A stretch of 64,000 bases of DNA from Simplicispira psychrophila DSM 11588. GTDB lineage: Bacteria > Pseudomonadota > Gammaproteobacteria > Burkholderiales > Burkholderiaceae_C. The stretch spans positions 124,001 through 188,000 of the forward strand of contig NZ_JHYS01000003.1 of NCBI RefSeq assembly GCF_000688255.1, written 5' to 3'. Position numbers and translations under genes: made by a program. This document shows, piece after piece, positions 60,846 through 64,000 of the stretch. The notes beneath the pieces were generated by a model. The model did not search any database. It saw only the letters and a program-made list of their open reading frames with translations, and had not been told where the DNA came from. How positions within the stretch are numbered: position 1 is the first letter of the stretch; each line of letters starts with the position of its first letter.

Positions 60846-61982
60846 ATGGAACGTGTGCTGATCGTTGATGACGACACTGAAGCAGCGCAAATGCTGACGA
60901 ACCTTAGCGTGCTAGCTCCCCCGAATACGCCTGCAGAGTTCCAATCGTGTCACGACAATCTGGCCCAGGATGGCCGCTTTGGTTATTTGGTCGGGTGCTC
61001 CGAGCCCATGCAGCGTGTGTATCAGCAGATTTCCCGGGTTGCTGCCACTTCGGTCACGGTGTTCATCGGGGGTGAGAGCGGTACTGGGAAGGAACTGGTG
61101 GCGCAGACTGTGCACGACTTGAGTCGCCGGCGCGAACAGGCGTTTCTTGCTGTGAACTGCGGCGCTATTTCTCCGCAACTGATGGAAAGTGAAATCTTCG
61201 GTCACGAGAAGGGGAGCTTCACAGGTGCTGATCGCCAGCACCAAGGATTGTTCGAGCGCGCACACGGTGGCACTCTGTTTCTGGATGAAGTGACAGAGAT
61301 GCCAATGGAGTTGCAGGTCAAACTGTTGCGGGTGTTGGAGACCGGCAGCTTCATGCGTGTGGGCTCCAGCGTGGCGCGCAGTACCGATGTGCGCATCATT
61401 GCTGCCACCAACCGCGACCCGCTAGCGGCAGTCCAGGCCGGTGCGCTGCGGGAGGATCTTTTGTACCGGCTGAATGTCTTTCCGATTGCCCTGCCGCCGC
61501 TGCGGGCGCGACCCCAAGACATTGCATTGCTCAGTGCCCACTTTTTGAGCGATATTGGCGAACGCGAAGGCGCCTTGCGCCAGCTCACACCCAGTGCGCT
61601 GCAGCGTCTGGAAGCCTATCGATGGCCTGGCAATGTACGTGAATTGCGCAATGTACTGCAGCGTGCCTACATCATGGCTGAAGACGCGCTCATCACTGAA
61701 GAGTGGTTGCCGACGGATGCCCCGGAGACAGAAGCCGGTGTGAATAGAAAAAATGGCCCTGGCGATGCCTTGAATTTCCAGCTCGGCAGTTCTTTGGCTG
61801 ACGTGGAACAGCAACTTATCTTGTGGACTTTGAGCCGTTTTGACAACCACAAGGAACGTACTGCAGCCGCACTGGGGGTCAGTCTGAAAACGCTCTACAA
61901 CAAGCTCAAGAGCTACCAAAAGGCTACTGCCATCCCCAGCCCGTCACCGCTGCCCCTGCATCCAGAGCAATCAAGTATGTGA
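60846..61982 (+). CDS. Sigma-54-dependent transcriptional activator with receiver domain deleted
   Basis: 378 residues. Residues 1-15 (MERVLIVDDDTEAAQ) are the first strand and acidic pocket of a response-regulator receiver, but the remaining ~100 residues, including the phospho-acceptor Asp, are missing. AAA+ domain ~45-285: Walker A GESGTGKE (76-83), sigma-54 loop GSFTGA (123-128), Walker B GGTLFLDEV, Arg-finger region RLNVFPIALPPLRARPQDIA. Fis-type HTH at the C-terminus (NHKERTAAALGVSLKTLYNK). It would act without phosphorylation or by another control. ATG 60846 follows GGAGA. Target genes unknown. Confidence 0.9.
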   Translation: MERVLIVDDDTEAAQMLTNLSVLAPPNTPAEFQSCHDNLAQDGRFGYLVGCSEPMQRVYQQISRVAATSVTVFIGGESGTGKELVAQTVHDLSRRREQAFLAVNCGAISPQLMESEIFGHEKGSFTGADRQHQGLFERAHGGTLFLDEVTEMPMELQVKLLRVLETGSFMRVGSSVARSTDVRIIAATNRDPLAAVQAGALREDLLYRLNVFPIALPPLRARPQDIALLSAHFLSDIGEREGALRQLTPSALQRLEAYRWPGNVRELRNVLQRAYIMAEDALITEEWLPTDAPETEAGVNRKNGPGDALNFQLGSSLADVEQQLILWTLSRFDNHKERTAAALGVSLKTLYNKLKSYQKATAIPSPSPLPLHPEQSSM

Positions 61983-62013
61983 TTGGCTTGGCGGCTTGCC
62001 TAAAAAATTGAGA

Positions 62014-62685
62014 CTACATCTGTCCGCTGTTGCGGATCAGACCCACGGCGAGGCCTTCGATTTCAAAGGGTTCACCGGGTCGCACCGTGATGCTGGGGTA
62101 GTCTGGATTGTCAGGTAGCAATTCAATGCTGTGGGCGGTGCGGCGCAGGCGTTTGACGGTGACATCGTCGCCCAGGCGCGCCACGATCAGTTGGCCATTG
62201 CGCGCTTCACGGGTGCTTTGCACGGCCAGCAAATCTCCATCCAGAATGCCGGCGTCGCGCATCGACATGCCGCGCACTTTCAGCAGGTAGTCGGGCTTGC
62301 TTTGAAACAGGTTGCTTTCTACGCAATAGGTCGTGTCGATGTGGGCCTGGGCCAGAATCGGCGAGCCGGCAGCGACGCGGCCAATAAGAGGCAGCACCAG
62401 TTGGGTGACTCCGGCCAAGGGCAGTGGCAGTTGTGTGCCGCGCGCTGCGCTCAGCGAGCGCATGGCACTGCTGCGCAGTCGAATGCCGCGTGAGGTGCCG
62501 CTGACCAGCTCGATCACACTCTTGCGGGCCAGGGCTTGCAAATGGTCTTCGGCGGCGTTGGCTGATTTGAAACCGAATTGCACTGCAATTTCTGCCCGTG
62601 TCGGCGGTGCGCCGGTGCGTGCGATGGCCGTCTGGATGCAGTCGAGAATTTGCTGTTGTCGGGGCGTGAGCTTGGGGGTGGGCAT
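62014..62685 (-). CDS. lexA: LexA repressor
   Basis: 223 residues. SOS repressor: winged HTH at the N-terminus ([40 protein letters not shown]), self-cleavage site VAAGSP, catalytic Ser in [11 protein letters not shown] and Lys in [10 protein letters not shown] candidate LexA operator lies in the 97-bp gap to the divergent asparaginase gene. Confidence 0.97.
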   Translation of the reverse strand: MPTPKLTPRQQQILDCIQTAIARTGAPPTRAEIAVQFGFKSANAAEDHLQALARKSVIELVSGTSRGIRLRSSAMRSLSAARGTQLPLPLAGVTQLVLPLIGRVAAGSPILAQAHIDTTYCVESNLFQSKPDYLLKVRGMSMRDAGILDGDLLAVQSTREARNGQLIVARLGDDVTVKRLRRTAHSIELLPDNPDYPSITVRPGEPFEIEGLAVGLIRNSGQM

Positions 62686-62738
62686 GGGTTGATTCTGTGC
62701 GAGCTAGGCGGATAGGCAGGGTATTTTGGATAGCAGGT

Positions 62739-62754
62739 CTGTAATTTAACCCAG
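62739..62754. promoter_or_regulatory. Candidate LexA box
   Basis: CTGT-AATTTAAC-CCAG matches the CTGT-N8-ACAG consensus with one mismatch in the second half-site. It is 54 bp upstream of the lexA start, the expected place for autoregulation, and about 30 bp before the asparaginase start. Confidence 0.6.
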
Positions 62755-62782
62755 GACTGTGGTTTTCATCAGTTTGCAGGAG

Positions 62783-63754
62783 ATGGACGTGGATGCAAAA
62801 AAATGGGTGCTGCTCGGCACGGGCGGGACGATTGCTGGCACGGCGGACGTAGCCAGTGACAACCTGCGCTATTGCGCGGCCCAGTTGTCGGTGCAGGCGC
62901 TGTGGCAGGCGTTGCCAGGCGGGCCCGAAAGGAGGCCAGAGGGGGCCGGGCCGTGGGTGCTGGAGCAGGTGGCGCAGGTGGATAGCAAGGACATGGATTT
63001 TGCCGTGTGGGCAGTGCTGGCGCAGCGCTGCCAGCAGCACCTGGCTGACCCGGGGGTGGGCGGCATCGTGATTACGCATGGCACCGATACGCTGGAAGAG
63101 ACCGCCTGGTTTTTGCACTGTGTGTTGGACACGCACAAGCCGGTGGTGCTGACCTGTGCCATGCGTCCGGCTTCTGCCCTGGCGCCCGATGGGCCACAAA
63201 ACCTGCGCGATGCCGTGGCCGTGGCGATAGCGCCGGGCGCCTGCGGTGTGCTGGTGGTGTGCGCTGGCGAGATACACGGCGCGCGTGCGGTACAAAAAGT
63301 GCATCCGTACCGGCTCCATGCGTTTAGCTCAGGCGATGCGGGGCCGCTCGGCTGGGTAGAAGAGGGGCAGGTGCGTTTATCACAAAATTGGCCTCTAGCC
63401 CAATCCCATCATGCACTAGTAGCTATTAAAAAAATAGTAGATGGAGTGCCGTGGCCAAGGGTGGATATCGTCATGAACTACGCCGGTGCCAGTGCCGCCA
63501 TGGTGGCTGCGCTGGTGCACAGCGGTGTGCAGGGACTGGTGGTGGCAGCGACGGGTAACGGGACGCTGCATTACGCCTTGCAAGAAGCGTTGGAGCGGGC
63601 GCAGGCCGGCGGTGTGGCGGTGCGCGTGGCGACGCGCTGTCCACTGGGGCAGATGCTGCCGCACCCGGGCGACATGCTGCCCGATGCACAGGGTTTGAGT
63701 CCGGTGAAGGCGCGCGTGAGCTTGCTGCTGGAGTTGCTGGCGGCGCAGACGTAA
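62783..63754 (+). CDS. L-asparaginase (type I/II amidohydrolase family)
   Basis: 323 residues. Hydrolyses L-asparagine to aspartate and ammonia. First catalytic motif LLGTGGTIAGTA, second VITHGTDTLEETA, plus AMRPASALAPDGPQNL. No signal peptide, so cytoplasmic. The start is uncertain: ATG 62783 abuts AGGAG, while GTG 62789 has better spacing from it (62778-62782). Residues ~200-220 (nucleotides 63382-63440) are a translated copy of the dispersed repeat, inserted in frame in a loop before VDIVMNYAGA. Confidence 0.92.
   Translation: MDVDAKKWVLLGTGGTIAGTADVASDNLRYCAAQLSVQALWQALPGGPERRPEGAGPWVLEQVAQVDSKDMDFAVWAVLAQRCQQHLADPGVGGIVITHGTDTLEETAWFLHCVLDTHKPVVLTCAMRPASALAPDGPQNLRDAVAVAIAPGACGVLVVCAGEIHGARAVQKVHPYRLHAFSSGDAGPLGWVEEGQVRLSQNWPLAQSHHALVAIKKIVDGVPWPRVDIVMNYAGASAAMVAALVHSGVQGLVVAATGNGTLHYALQEALERAQAGGVAVRVATRCPLGQMLPHPGDMLPDAQGLSPVKARVSLLLELLAAQT
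63382..63440 (+). repeat. Dispersed repeat inserted in frame within the asparaginase gene
   Basis: AAAATTGGCCTCTAGCCC, then GCACTAGTAGCTATT and AAAAAAATAGTAG: the best-preserved copy in the window. It codes for about 20 residues (NWPLAQSHHALVAIKKIVDG) between two conserved strands and keeps the frame. Confidence 0.75.
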
Positions 63755-63778
63755 AAACGCCCCAGCGCGTGGGGCGTT
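63752..63778 (-). terminator. Rho-independent terminator, best for adk on the minus strand
   Basis: AACGCCCC / GGGGCGTT 8-bp stem with a 7-base loop. Read on the minus strand it is followed by TTTT, so it terminates adk; on the plus strand it directly follows the asparaginase stop and may act weakly there too. Confidence 0.8.
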
Positions 63779-63816
63779 CTCCAGACCAAGCGGCGCTAGC
63801 AGCCGCTGCAGCCGAA

Positions 63817-64000
63817 TCAGCCGGCCAGTGCTTCCATGGCGCGGGCGGTGATTTCTTCCACGCTGCCGGTGCCGTTGATGGCGCGGTATTTGGGCGCGTT
63901 GGTGGCATCCTGGCTGGCCCAGTTCGAGTAGTACTCGACCAGAGGGCGGGTTTGCGCGCTGTATACGTCCAGGCGGGTTTTGACGGTTTCTTCGGCATCG
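63817..64000 (-). CDS. adk: Adenylate kinase (partial, C-terminal end only)
   Basis: The last ~60 residues before TGA at 63817-63819 read [20 protein letters not shown] and [20 protein letters not shown], the C-terminus of bacterial adenylate kinase (ATP + AMP to 2 ADP). The remainder lies to the right of the window. A terminator follows the stop. Confidence 0.93.
   Translation of the reverse strand, partial: DAEETVKTRLDVYSAQTRPLVEYYSNWASQDATNAPKYRAINGTGSVEEITARAMEALAG

Overview
The window is a high-GC chromosomal segment from a betaproteobacterium, most likely Burkholderiales, family Comamonadaceae (Rhodoferax/Acidovorax/Polaromonas type). Evidence: the gene orders mltG-tmk-holB-pilZ-tatD-ankyrin and tolB-pal-cpoB-tcdA-tRNA-Lys, protein sequences of Comamonadaceae type, and a dispersed short repeat (CTCTAGCCC...GCTAGCAGCTAT...AAATAG) that I know from that family. 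The genus is an inference.

Layout. 1-8.2 kb: a partial selO, then an acyl-CoA ligase, two LivH/LivM permeases, LivG/LivF ATPases and a 3-hydroxyacyl-CoA dehydrogenase that has lost its hydratase half. This looks like uptake, CoA activation and beta-oxidation of an organic acid; no binding protein is present. 8.3-11.9 kb: acyltransferase-3 protein, SDR, ElaA-like GNAT, GST. 11.9-19.6 kb: a tightly overlapping minus-strand operon (SelD-associated flavoprotein, radical SAM ArsS, TVP38-flavin reductase fusion, two rSAM/selenodomain glycosyltransferases, a DUF3047 gene broken by an in-frame TAG) with a divergent MTA-type nucleoside phosphorylase. It matches arsenosugar-type clusters, but no arsM is in the window. 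19.7-25.3 kb: ogt, csbD, two cell-wall enzymes, two drug-efflux MFS genes.

25.4-31.8 kb: a candidate curli-like fibre system. It comprises a small secreted protein with three 40-residue GNSTQ repeats, a small exported protein, a CsgG/HfaB-like lipoprotein fused to peptidoglycan-binding and DUF4384-like domains, and a Sel1-type protein. A divergent NarL-type two-component system lies across a 516-bp region with inverted repeats. 32-49.4 kb: housekeeping genes (tex, HDOD, Fe-ADH, hydrolase, ygfZ, mltG, tmk, holB, pilZ, tatD, ankyrin, msbA, tol-pal, tcdA, tRNA-Lys).

49.4-59.1 kb: directly behind tRNA-Lys, a complete N-type rotary ATPase operon (atpDCQRBEFAG) preceded by a 44-codon ORF with a strong ribosome site and followed at 10 bp by phosphoketolase. 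59.4-64 kb: a Gly/Ser/Gln-rich low-complexity protein, a sigma-54 activator with its receiver domain deleted, lexA divergent from an asparaginase, and the 3' end of adk.

The most interesting regions are the curli-like cluster, the arsenosugar-type cluster with its stop-interrupted member, the N-ATPase/phosphoketolase block beside the tRNA, and the genes that have lost domains (hydroxyacyl-CoA dehydrogenase, sigma-54 regulator).
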